Source: Diplosphaera chodatii
Taxonomy: Eukaryota; Chlorophyta; Trebouxiophyceae; Prasiolales; Stichococcaceae
Direction of reading: 5' to 3'
NCBI GenBank assembly: GCA_032358165.1
Contig: JAALGY010000036.1
Coordinates: 248,001 to 312,000, forward strand
Length of the DNA stretch: 64,000 bases
Below the pieces are notes generated by a model. The model saw only the letters and a program-made list of their open reading frames with translations, was not told the origin of the DNA and made no database searches. The translations under genes were made by a program, and so were the position numbers. The number at the start of each line of letters is the position of its first letter. Positions within the stretch are counted from its first letter, which is position 1. Shown in pieces: positions 21,789 through 32,111 of this stretch.

Positions 21789-24552
21789 ATGGCATGCAGC
21801 GCCATCCTGGTGCTGGACCTCAAGGGGCGGGTGCTGCTCGCGCGGGACTACAGAGGCGACATCCCCTTGAAGCAGGCGGACCGCTTCATCCAGAAGGTGC
21901 GACCTGCAGTCAAGGTTTCAGACCTGCCCCAATGGCTTACAGGATTCAAAAGTGAGGGTATAGGATACACACTCAGCCGGGTGTTGTGTTCACACAGGTT
22001 CAGGAGCTGGAGGATGCGAATCGGCTGACGCCGGTGATCCATGATGACGATGTGTCATACCTCTACGTTCAGGTATGACGCCAGCAGTTGTGGCACAATA
22101 CAAGGCAACTCGCAAGTTGCACTAGCATTGGTTCTTCAGGCATGTTGCGGCGCATTTTGGGCTTTAAGCAGGTCTCAACTCTGATGTGCACCGGTGCCTG
22201 CAGTATTCGAACCTGTACCTGCTGGCGATGTGCCGCGCCAATGTGAACGCCGCGGCCGTCCTGGCGTTCCTGCACAGCGTGCTTGACGTGTTCAAGCATT
22301 ACTTCTCGGAGCTCGAGGAGGAGTCGTTGCGTGACAATTTTGTGATCGCCTACGAGCTGCTGGATGAGGTGCATTGCGCAGGGCAGGGTCCAGTCTATGG
22401 TAGCAGACAACGATGTTTCACGGATGCACAGAGTCGGTTTATTTGAAGCCTCAGCAGCATGATGAGCCTCCTGGTTCCTGCTGCGACCTGCAGGTCATGG
22501 ATTTTGGGTATCCGCAGTTCACAGAGGCGAAGATTCTGTCAGAATTCATCAAGACGGATGCCTATAAGATGGAGGTGCAGGCGCGGCCGCCGATGGCTGT
22601 GACCAATGCGGTGTCATGGCGGTCAGAGGGCATCAAGTACAAAAAGAACGAGGTGACTGCACATATCCGCAGAAGTGTCGCACACGTGCTTCACACAGAG
22701 TACATGCATTGCATTCCCTGTCAGCTGAGCGGGCGTGCAATGCTTTGACTGCGTGCTGCGTGCGCGCAGGTGTTTTTGGATGTGGTGGAGAGCGTCAACC
22801 TGCTGGTGAACAGCAACGGCACGGTGGTGCGCTCCGAGGTGGTGGGCGCCCTCAAGATGCGCACCTACCTGTCCGGCATGCCCGAGTGCAAGCTGGGCCT
22901 CAACGACAAGGTGCGGCCCCACGACTGCGCCGCTGCCGGGGTCTGGTATGTGTCAACCTCATCACACACCGGGATCGCAGAGCTAGGGATGACGTTATGA
23001 GGCGGGATGGTTGATGTGGACGGCCGGAGCCACCCAGACGTCGGCGCTGCGTGCGCAGGTGCTGTTCGAGAGCCAGGGGCGGACGAAGGGGAAGGCGGTG
23101 GACCTGGAGGACATGAAGTTCCACCAGTGCGTGCGGCTGGCGCGCTTCGAGAACGACCGCACCATCTCCTTCATCCCGCCTGACGGTGCCTTCGACCTCA
23201 TGTGCGTCCGAGTTCGGTGGCGTTCTTGGTACTGCCATTGCAGCTGGCACCGGCACCCTGTATAGCATGCCTTGCTGATGAGGCAACTTGCACCATCGGG
23301 TGACTTATGTCCAAGCGGCTCAATCCATGGATCGGATCCTCTGGAGGAGCACTACCACCCATGTTGACCTTGTAGACGCTGTGATGTGACCTGGTTGTTT
23401 CGACGCCCACCCGTGCAGGACATACAGGCTCAGTCAGAACGTGAAGCCGCTGATCTGGGTGGAGTGCGTGGTGGACAAGCACAGCCGCAGCCGGACGGAG
23501 TACCTGGTAAAGGCGCGCTCCCAGTTCAAGGAGCGGTCCGCCGCCACCAACGTGGAGATCAGCCTGCCGCTGCCGCCAGACGCCATCAGCCCGTCTGTGC
23601 GCACCTCACAGGTGCAGATGGGGACGAGGCATTTGGTGATTGATTGTCTTGTTGTGTCCTCGAGCAACAATGGCACAGCGACGCACCCTGTTTGGTCAGC
23701 CGATCTGCACATGACTCTTTGAAGCAGTCTGCTGATGGACTGATTGGTGCGAGTCCTACAGGGCAGCGCGGCGTATGCACCGGAGAAGGAGGCGCTGGTG
23801 TGGAAGATCCGCAACTTCCCGGGCGGCAAGGAGTTCCTGCTGCGCGCCAAGTTCGGCCTCCCCAGCGTGGCGGCAGAGGACGAGCAGACTGGCCGCATGC
23901 CGCCCATCCGTGTCAACTACGAGGTGAGCAACATGAACGGCCTCAACCTCGCCCAGTGTTCGAGTCCCCCATCGTGTCCCGTAGGGTTCCCAGCTGTGTG
24001 GTATGATTCACACTCCGTCGCAGGTCGGTAACCGTGTATGTACTGCTTGCAGATCCCGTACTTCACTGTTTCCGGCATTCAGGTGCGGCTTCCTTGGCAA
24101 TATTCTGCATCATATGATGCATCATCATGCAAGCCTTGTCTGAGCATTGCTCGCAACCCGGCTCTTGCATGGTCTCATTCATCGTTTTGCCATTGCAGGT
24201 TCGGTACTTGAAGGTGAGCAGGCAAAGCAATGCAGTGGTCTCCTCCTGCGGTTTGGCATGCAACGAAAAGTTGGGCTTGAACAGCATGCTGCGCATGTGG
24301 TCCTCAGAAAGTCGAGCTACAAGGGTAAACCATCCCCTTCCGAACTGACGTCAAGCGTGTCCCCCTTGCATACGCCGCAGGTCATCGAGAAGAGTGGATA
24401 CCAGGCGCTACCCTGGGTGAGTGACGGCAGTGGATCTGTGTGTCGGTGTCATGAAACATGTTCCTCAGCATGCGTATCACAGCGTGTACATCGTTAATGT
24501 GCAGGTGCGGTACATCACAACAGCTGGGGAGTATGAAATTAGGCTGGCGTGA
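21789..24552 (+). CDS. AP1M1: AP-1 complex subunit mu
   Basis: The start MACSAILVLDLKGRVLLARD at 21789 is diagnostic for AP-1 mu. Exons continue with the longin-type N-domain (QYSNLYLLAMCRANVNAA, FKHYFSELEEESLRDNFVI, YELLDEVMDFGYPQ), the linker (FIKTDAYKMEVQ, NAVSWRSEGIKYKKNE) and the mu-homology domain that binds YxxPhi cargo signals (FLDVVESVNLLVNSNG, LNDKVLFESQGR, FIPPDGAFDLM.YRL, WVECVVDKHSRSRTEY). The tail is VRYITTAGEYEIRLA with TGA at 24550-24552. The domain order is complete and I see no broken exon. The product works in clathrin-coated vesicle transport between trans-Golgi and endosomes with the gamma, beta and sigma adaptins. Confidence 0.96.
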
Positions 24553-24612
24553 GGTTGCAGCAGAGTGGTGTCATACGCGACTGGCGGTTGCTGGAATTGA
24601 ACTTCCAGTCAA

Positions 24613-24617
24613 TGTAA
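24613..24617 (+). terminator. possible TGTAA polyadenylation signal for AP-1 mu
   Basis: A TGTAA pentamer lies 61 nt after the AP-1 mu stop. TGTAA is the usual chlorophyte polyadenylation signal. A single pentamer occurs often by chance, so this rests on position only. Confidence 0.3.
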
Positions 24618-24705
24618 CATTGCCTCCTCCAGTGAGCCAGAAGTATCAGGCACCTCAGACAGCAGCACGTGCCACGACGACCGTAAAGCTTGCCAAGAGA
24701 GGGTA

Positions 24706-26776
24706 TCAGGCCTGGCCCACAAGCTGCAGCAGGCCATCCAAGCAGGGAGCGTCTGCGAATGGCGACTCAGCGGGTGGCTCCAGCGCCATGCTGCGCCGGA
24801 TCTCCTGCAGCTGCTCCTGGACTGTGGCAGGGTCCCGCTTGCGCGCCTGCGTCACACAGCTACACATGGCGTTTCGCACTCTCGAAATGTACAGTGCAAG
24901 TACCATGCTGCCCAGCTGAGTGTGTGATGCAACAGCTGCTGACAGTCGTACGCGGCTGAGCCTGCCTGGGGCTTGGCGGCCGTCCTGTTGCGCGGCTTCG
25001 TTTTGGGCGTCACACTGTCGCCTGCAGCACCCAACGTGCCGGCCTTGCGCTTGGCCGGCGTCGCAGCAGGCTTGGGCTTGACGGGCGACGTCGGCGGTGG
25101 CGGCTCGGCGTCGTCGTCTTGCTCCAGCAGCGCCAGCTCAAAGCCCTCAGGCAGCACCCCGGTCGTCTGGTGCCACGCACAGTTCACCCAGATCAAGACA
25201 CGAACCAGTAGCTCCCGTCTGCAGATGCAGCAATGCAAAGCTTCCGAGCATGGAAGAGGTGCCAACCTCTACACCAACAAGCGCACCAGGAACCGCTGTG
25301 CCTCCTGCACACTGGCTGCGAAGCCGTCCTCGTCCGGCTGGCGGGACTTTTCGGCGAGGCCCTCCTGGAAGGGCTGCAGCATGCGCTGCGACTCGATCCA
25401 GGAGAAGTCGTAGGTGCCGAAGAAGCGCACGGGCACGGCGCCCCGCCGCGGGGCCTCCGACCCCGCCGGTATGTACGGGTCACCCTCCGCCAGCACCTGC
25501 AAGCACCAGCCAGCCGGACGCTCACTGCAGACCGACGCACAACAGCAGGGGATCGAGCAGTTTGCAGGTGTGCGGAGCAGGAGCGACGGCCACCAGGCTT
25601 GAGATCATGTCAGTTTTGCTGGGTATGCCTGCACAACTCTGCTGTGCCATCAGCAAGCAGGCAAGGCAGATGGTCGTCAGCATCCCGGCAGTGTGCGGCT
25701 TGCTGGCAGCCGACAGACCTGCGCGGGCCACCAGGGGTACTTGGCCAGCTTGGCCCACACAAGCTGGCCGGCCCAGCCGCTCGGCTCTATCTGCGCGCTG
25801 TGGCGGCGGCCGCCCCCTGCCGGCAGCCCCGACGCCGGCCGCGGCTTGCCGCCGCCCGACTGAGGGCTGGGCCATGCTGCGGCTTTTTCCACCTGCTGAC
25901 GGGCATTACGGGCGGCGTCAGAGGTGTGCACGAGCCGATGCATGACTGGACGCTGCATGCAGCAGTCACTGTGCATGAGACGCAGCAACAGGTCAGGCAC
26001 GGGAGTACACTGTCAGTCTTTCAGTGCACCTCCTCGCGCTGGGCAGGCTGACGCTTGCGGGACGGCGACGCCACCTGTGCCTCACTGTCAGCTCTGCTGC
26101 TGGGCACAGGCACCGCGTCTGGCAGGCCACTCTGCACCATGGCGCTGGGGATCATGGTGGACCCGCCGCCGCCGCCGCCGCACTGCTGCTGCGGCATGAA
26201 CCCCGCGGGCATGATGCCGCCGTGCATCGCATGCAGCGGCACCTGCCCCTGCTGCAGCGCCGGGTGCAGCTGGCCGCCGTAAGCCTGCTGATGCAGCATC
26301 GCCTGGGGCTGGTGGCCTGGCTGCTGCTGCTGCGCGGCGCCGAAGGCCAGGCCGCCCTGCCCCCGCATCGCACTGTATGCTGCATGTTGCCCGCCGTGCG
26401 CGAGCGGCGAGGCGGCGGCTGTATGCGATGGATACCCGCTGGCCCGGTGACCGCCGCCATCCTGCATGCTGAGTCCGTTGGGCATGAAGTTGGCGGGCAG
26501 CTGGACGCCCTGCATGCCACTCCACGCACCCGCTGGCGGCTGCTGCTGGCTTGACTGCTGCTGGTGAACCTGCTGCATGTGTTGCTGCATCAGACCTGGC
26601 AGCATTGCCATGGGCTGCGGGCCGCCGCCTGCAGGTGCACCCAGCGATGCAGCGGCGGCAGCCGTCGGGAAGTGCTGCTGCTGGGGCACTTGCTGCTGCA
26701 GGCCGGGCTGCTGCTGCAGGAATGCCCAGGGGTTGGCAGCTGCGGGGCCGAGACCGGGGTACGTGAACTGGTCCAT
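24706..26776 (-). CDS. PWWP-domain chromatin protein with Gln/Gly/Met-rich N-terminus
   Basis: ATG at 26774-26776. The first exon encodes about 245 residues rich in Gln, Gly, His, Met and Pro, with runs of Gln and Gly, ending in a basic [13 protein letters not shown] segment. The next exon (from about 25900) carries a PWWP core, [20 protein letters not shown], and the domain continues at 25270-25500 with [17 protein letters not shown]. Then come an acidic/Pro linker ([16 protein letters not shown]), a Lys/Pro-rich stretch with possible nuclear localisation signals and a short helical C-terminus ([19 protein letters not shown]) ending in TGA at 24706. PWWP domains bind methylated histone H3 (commonly H3K36me) and DNA. 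No catalytic domain accompanies it, so its partner or enzyme is unknown. Confidence 0.78.
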
Positions 26777-26868
26777 CCTGAGCTGGCCGGCAGGCGGGCC
26801 TGACCCGCAACCGCCTCCGCCAGCGGTGAAGGCGCCAGCTCAAACTGCTGCGCCGCCGGGCCGCAACA

Positions 26869-27185
26869 TCAATTGTAGTATAACTCCTGCAAAATGAGGA
26901 GGTGGTAAGCAGCGGCGCTGGCGGGCGGTGATTGAAGCAGCTGTGTTGCGAAACGTACACATCGTGGCCATAAGAACCTACCAGATTCATGCCGTCGTGG
27001 ACTTCGTAGTCGTCAAGAGTGATGTGGTCCTTGTACACCGTGTACCACTTCTGGATGCGGATCTTGTCAGCGCGTGTGCCTGTCTGCGCCGCCACCATCT
27101 TCTTCAGGTCGCCGATGGTGTCGTCTTCGTTGCACTTGACCCTGATCTTCTTCCCGAGCCTGTCGTTGAGGATGACTTCAATCAT
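26869..27185 (-). CDS. UBL5: ubiquitin-like protein 5 (Hub1/UBL5)
   Basis: ATG at 27183-27185. The first coding exon reads [20 protein letters not shown], then [15 protein letters not shown] and [20 protein letters not shown] up to GMNL. After a short intron the last exon supplies ELYYN and TGA at 26869-26871. At about 73 residues it has the exact family length, with the YY tail in place of a Gly-Gly terminus. UBL5/Hub1 binds spliceosomal proteins non-covalently and modulates splice-site choice. Its stop lies 92 bp upstream of the PWWP start on the same strand. Confidence 0.97.
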
Positions 27186-27920
27186 CTGGCTGAATGCAGC
27201 GATCGCTGCGCTGTGCGCTGTGCTCGGCCACCGCCACAGAACTTCAGCCCTGCACAGCACGGTGGCGGTGCCAAGTGCTGTGTCACGTAGCGCTTCTCTT
27301 TCTGAAGATCGCGTGCAAGTAGAATCTGTTGCATGAGCGTGCTGCGGCGAAGGCTGTCGCTGTAAACCCGGGGTGCCAGCACAGCATTTGCACCAAGGGT
27401 CAGTTAGCGACTTCAGCAGGCGAGGACGGCACTTGGATCAACCTGGTGGTGGCAATTGATCAGTTTTGCCAGCTGACTTCCCTATTGTGGACCTTCTCTT
27501 TCCATCTGCCCGCACGGCTTTGTTCGGTATCAAGCATCAGCTGTACAAGTGGGTCACATTATCAGTCTGGCTCTTGACATCGTGCCACCAAGCTTTGAGC
27601 GAGGCATAGCCATTCAGATGTGATCGCATTGACGTGAGCCTTAGGCACTATCAGTCTTCAAGATCATGCACCAAACAACACCTTGCATCAGCATGTCTGC
27701 ACGCGGTCGAGTCGTGATGTCCGAGGCACCGTGCTGAGGCTTCGACATACCAACCAGCATTGGGTTTCCATGTTCGTGCCGCATCAACCAAAGGAAGGTT
27801 CTTCCCGTCATCTCAGCAGGTCAAACTCTGGCAAGCCGCTCAGCGAGGTGCGGCTGTTCGCACTCTCATGCGTGCCGCCGGAATCATCACATACGCAGCA
27901 TCAACAGTCAGCAGGACCTG
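27186..27920. promoter_or_regulatory. divergent intergenic region, UBL5 / coiled-coil gene
   Basis: 735 bp between UBL5 (minus) and the coiled-coil gene (plus). It should hold both promoters, and possibly a 5' exon of the coiled-coil gene near 27870-27900. No recognisable gene or repeat was found. Confidence 0.4.
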
Positions 27921-29031
27921 ATGTCCCAACGCTGCATTGCACTTGTCGTGAACATTCGCACACATAATGGAAGTGGCCCGCCTGCCGCTGTGCAGGATGA
28001 GCGGCGGGAGCGGCTCCGGGAGGCAGGGCGCCACAAGCTCAACATGTTCAAACAGGTGGGCTTAGGGGATCTGACTAGCAGCTGGCATTGGCACTCCTCA
28101 CCTCCTGCACCAAGGCATGCCACTTCAGCTGGTGGACAAGCAGGTGTCAGGCTGAACAAAGTGTGCGACTCTGCCGTGTCGCTCCTGCATGCAGCGGCAG
28201 CTGCAGGAGCTGCAGCGCAACCAGGGCAGCCCCTTCGCGAGCTTGCTGTCAATGGCAGCGCCCCTGGTGGCGACCCCAGAGGCGGATGCCGTGGAACACG
28301 CGTTGGACATGGGGTCGCCCATGAGCAAGCGGCAGCATTCGAGGCGCAGCAGCTCAGCGTGCAGTCGCCAGCCGAGCGGCGACTCTGCGGCGGCCGGGTC
28401 GAGCGTCGACGTGGCAGCACAGCCGAAGATCAAGCCTGTCTTTCGGCCCATCAACTCGCCGGCGAAGCAGCAGGCGCCCTCCAAGCAGGAGGTGGCTGCA
28501 GAGGCGCCAGGCCCAGCAGCAGAGCAGACCCCCAACGGCGATGGACACGAAGACATGGTCCAGATCCTACTGCAGCAGGTGTGGCCACGTGTCTTGCAGG
28601 AATGTGCCTGTCAGCTGCAGAGGGTTGGTGTCAGTTAGTACTTGATGCAGGACATGATCGCTTCCTCCTGCAGGTAGCAAAGCTGCAGACAGAGAAGCAG
28701 CAGATGCTGCAGCGCTGCTCAGCGCTCGAGCTGGAGAATGCCAATCTGCAGGTGAGCTGCGTGGGACGCTTTGCCTCCTGCACTGGCATGCGCATCTGGT
28801 CGATCAGACACTGAGCACCATAGTGCTGTTCAAATGCAGGAGTTGGTTGGCTTCCTCAGCGAGGCAGCGGACATGTCGCCTACAGATGGCAGCCTGGAAG
28901 TGTGTGAGCAGGATCTCGAGGAGATCTATACAGTCATTGTAGAGGATGATCAGCAGCTGCCAGGTTCTCCTACAGGCGCAGCAGCATACCCTGCAGCTGC
29001 AGCAGCACCAGTCAGCATTGAGCACGCCTGA
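27921..29031 (+). CDS. coiled-coil protein with an 'AGRHKLNMFK' motif, function unknown
   Basis: Exons encode DERRERLREAGRHKLNMFKQ, then RQLQELQRNQGSPFASLLS, a long Ser/Pro/Ala-rich disordered stretch (28250-28560), a coiled-coil segment (VAKLQTEKQQMLQRCSALE) and an acidic C-terminus (EVCEQDLEEIYTVIVEDDQQ) ending in TGA at 29029-29031. The 'R...AGR.KL..F' motif at the head of a coiled coil occurs in large golgin/centrosomal coiled-coil proteins and in plant BLISTER-type proteins, so a Golgi, centrosomal or nuclear scaffold is possible. No domain allows a firm assignment. The ATG at 27921 is in frame, but the true first exon may lie further upstream. Confidence 0.55.
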
Positions 29032-29579
29032 GTAGCAAACACAGCTGCCGAAGGGGCTCGGAATGTAGTTCTACATTAGCATTCACAAGCGGTAGCATAG
29101 CATCGTCGCTGCAGTGCCACATTGCACCTTTGTCGTGATATATGACAACATGTGAGCACAGCGTGATTTCGGAGGACGCAAACTCAGCGTGATCTACAGC
29201 ACGTGCATGTGCAACGAGCAGCAAAGATGTCAGCACCCGGATGTCCATATGGACGTATGTACCTAGAGATGCTGAGGTGCCTGCCAATATATATGTAAGT
29301 TGGACATCGGCTCCGTGGGCTCAACCAGCTGCAGTTCCCATTTCAGAGTTTCAAACTACCACGTGCAACATGCACGCTGTTCGAAGGTGTCTGCACCAAC
29401 ACCTGGAGCAGTACAACGTCCGAAACTCAAGTCAAAAGCATGGAAACGACTGCTGACTGTATTGGTAGTCGTGCGGCTTTGGCAAGAAAAAGAACAACTC
29501 TGCGTTCCTTGCGACTCCTTGACCTGCGGTGCAATGCATACATGCTTACACTGCCTGCACACAATCTGCTCTGCATGCA
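29032..29579. other. intergenic region between converging genes
   Basis: 548 bp between the stop of the coiled-coil gene (+) and the probable stop of the palmitoyltransferase (-). A Cys-rich open frame on the plus strand (around 29500-29600) has no start or splice context and looks like chance. Nothing else was recognised. Confidence 0.35.
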
Positions 29580-31494
29580 TCAAGTCGACAAGCAGCAGGC
29601 TGAGGACGCACTGAAGGGCGCAGGCGGGGCATTGCCAACTATCCACCGTCGCATTAGCTCTGGCCAGATGCTGCTGTACCGTACTTGACGGCTGTGAGGT
29701 CCACGATACCTGCACAAATCGGAACATTCGTCACACACGCTGCCACAAGCAGACCCTGTTGCCATATGGTGAGCAAAGTGAGCGGTTGTACGCACATCGG
29801 TGCCAATCGACACTCACATGGCATAGAAGGTGCCAAGGTACGGCACAGCTATCCCTGTAGCCAGCGATGACACGGTGAGCACTGGCAGGCGTCATGCTGA
29901 CGACAGCATCACGTGTACCTGCCCGAATTGCTGGCTTGACCTGCCTTTCAGGATCTCATAGGTTGTCTGCCCCGAGGCCAGCAGGTATGTGTGCAGAGCC
30001 CACAGGGATCCCAGCAGCAGGAACAGCGCAAGCAGGAACAGTGTCGCCATCGTGAGCACAGTAGTCCTGCAGCAGGCCGGCAATGTTGACACGGCAAAGT
30101 GGGCAAGCTGCTGCAGACAGCACAAACAACTTGGTTCTCCCTATTGCACGTGCGACCACCCACCTAAGGGGCGCTACTGTCCAGCAGCTGCTGGCACCGC
30201 GCATGGCTCGCGGTGTGAAGCAGCCACTGACAGCCGAAGCACTGAGGATCAAGCCCCACAAAACCACGAAAGTTTGCACCGCAAGGTAACCCCAAAAGCG
30301 CTGCAGGGCAAGCCAACAAGCAAGTGGAATGTGATACTTTGGAGTTACTCAGGGGTTGACCACCTGCTCATTGCGACAGTAGCAGTGAAGCCCACCTGGT
30401 GGTTCAAATCGCCCACTGGTGTGCTGATCAGATCTGCATGCATGCAAAATTACACACTGAGCAGATGCGTACACACACTTTTTCAGGACGACCGCCAATG
30501 CCACCACTTCCTGACATCCCACATCGCCAGTAGACTCACCACAGTAATGATCGAACTTGACAACGCAAGCCCCTGACGAGAGATTGACATAAGAGATCAG
30601 CAGCCACACATGCTCTGGGGCAACCGTACATCTGCACAGCTTTGCAGGGCTGGCAGCATGAGCAGTCATACCAGCCGATGAAGCGTCCGCTCACCTGACA
30701 GGAAACAGTGCCTCGACCGCATCGGCGGTCTGACCATGCAGTACTGACACAGCGGCCGCTCAGGGATGTCCATCTTGGAGCCCGGCTGCACCCAGCCAGG
30801 GTCCGAGGCATACAGGTTGCGGTACATGGCGCCGGCAATGCCAATCACACCAATGGCACCCAGCACGTATGACGTGTCGTACCATGAAAAGTGCTTCCAG
30901 TCTAGTGCCCCTGCACATCGGCCAGATTGCAGTGTGCATGAGCCAGTCTTTGCACTGCATTGACGCATCGTCTGCCATTGGATGACGAGTTGGGCAGACC
31001 TGCTTTGGCACGGCAAACAGCAGCAGCACTTACCGTGCAGGCGAGCAGCAAGGTAGGTGTCCGTTTTGCACAGCAATGTGAACAGCACTGCGTGCAGCAT
31101 GATCCACACCCATTGCTTTGCATCCATCCCCAACAGCTGCCGGCCGCGAGCTGCGTTTCTGAGTGCCTGATATGCAGACAGTAAAGTATGTCAGGCGATC
31201 GGGTTTCGTCTGCGTCATCAGCTCAATTGCTCCATAGCAGCCTGTTGTGAGCCTCGCCAGGTGCAGCAGCGCACATCAATATGCAGCTGATGCGACCCAT
31301 TGGCGAGCCCCTCGACCCTGCAGAAGGCATGTCCACCATGCTCCGATCAACACATGATCGATGGGATTGTCAAAATCTGCAGCCATGTCTGTTTCGTACA
31401 GCTCGGGCAATCGTCCGCACCTCCATGGCGATACCTCATCCACAGCACTGCCGTTGGCGTCAGTGTCTGGAGGTGCAGTGCCGAACGGGCGCAT
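29580..31494 (-). CDS. DHYC-type protein S-acyltransferase (zf-DHHC family)
   Basis: ATG at 31492-31494. Exons encode an acidic N-terminus, a membrane segment (WVWIMLHAVLFTLLCKTD), a second one (SYVLGAIGVIGIAGAMYR), the DPGWVQPGSK lead-in, and a cysteine-rich domain: CQYCMVRPPMRSRHC, then ACVVKFDHYC at 30541-30569. A small exon spliced in phase gives a segment aligning to the usual PW...N.VG..N (here DLISTPVGDLNHQ), followed by RFWGYLAVQTFVVLWGLILS and a fourth membrane region ending in the TTxE motif (GQTTYEILKG). The enzyme would palmitoylate cysteines on Golgi or endomembranes. The catalytic motif is DHYC rather than DHHC, one zinc-ligand cysteine reads Ser and the following Pro-Trp is absent. 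Yeast Akr1 is also DHYC. The last exon, to TGA at 29580, is tentative. Confidence 0.72.
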
Positions 31495-32111
31495 CACAGC
31501 CTCGGTGTCCAGGGACCTGAGCTGCTGTCAAGAGCCTAACCCCTATGTTTGTACCGCCCAATGGTCACGGCTGCGCGATTCAAATGGCGCAGTGGCTCCT
31601 GGCGACAAACGAGGCCTCGACAAGCGGATCCGAGACTCTGTGAACACGCAAGGAGTAGCTCGTGTCACTCCGGGTCACTGGCGGTTTCAGCTGTTCTCCC
31701 GCATGACTGCGCAGCGGCATGGCTGAGTGGGTGCAGGAGTGGTGTCCACTAGACATGCATGGCAGTGCTACGGGTGTGCCGGCACACTGGCTTCTGATCG
31801 GACAACACCGCAGATATGCTGTCGCACATCTGAAATGCGGAGGCTCGGAATGTTGGCAAACCGGCAAATGAAGGAGAGCTGGCTGCATGGACATGTTCAT
31901 ATGTTCATCACACCTCATTTGCACGCGCATGGGCCTTGGGACTTGGCAAGCGAAAGTCTCTTACAGCTCCAGATACAAGCGGCAGCTGTGTCGCGGCCAT
32001 CGGCAGAGAGTGCATTGCATGCCGCTGCCTTCATGAGCATGCGCCATTGAAGTCTGCGCATCTCCCTGACTCGGGTTACCGCGAGCCCTGCTCTCAGGCG
32101 CGTAACGGCAC
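31495..32111. promoter_or_regulatory. divergent intergenic region, palmitoyltransferase / ARGLU1
   Basis: 617 bp between divergent starts. A stretch near 31715 resembles a tRNA D-arm but has no T-arm downstream, so no tRNA is called. No other element was recognised. Confidence 0.4.

Noticed and set aside
26160..26185. CCG microsatellite as a possible repeat element
   Set aside because: It is simply a poly-Gly run within the PWWP gene's low-complexity exon.
29300..29614. Cys-rich plus-strand frame resembling a small zinc protein
   Set aside because: No credible start or splice context, and it overlaps the 3' part of the minus-strand palmitoyltransferase gene.
30400..30430. T-arm-like ggttcaaatcgcc
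   Set aside because: The flanking stem does not pair and it falls within the exon/intron structure of the palmitoyltransferase; no D-arm or anticodon arm upstream.
31030..31190. Ankyrin-like AVHIAVQNGHL on the minus strand, which would suggest an Akr1-type ankyrin palmitoyltransferase
   Set aside because: Wrong frame; the in-phase exon encodes a membrane helix joining both neighbours, and no other ankyrin unit is present.
31690..31800. tRNA-like D-arm sequence (tggctgagtggg)
   Set aside because: No matching acceptor stem or T-arm (GTTCGAA-type) follows at the right distance.
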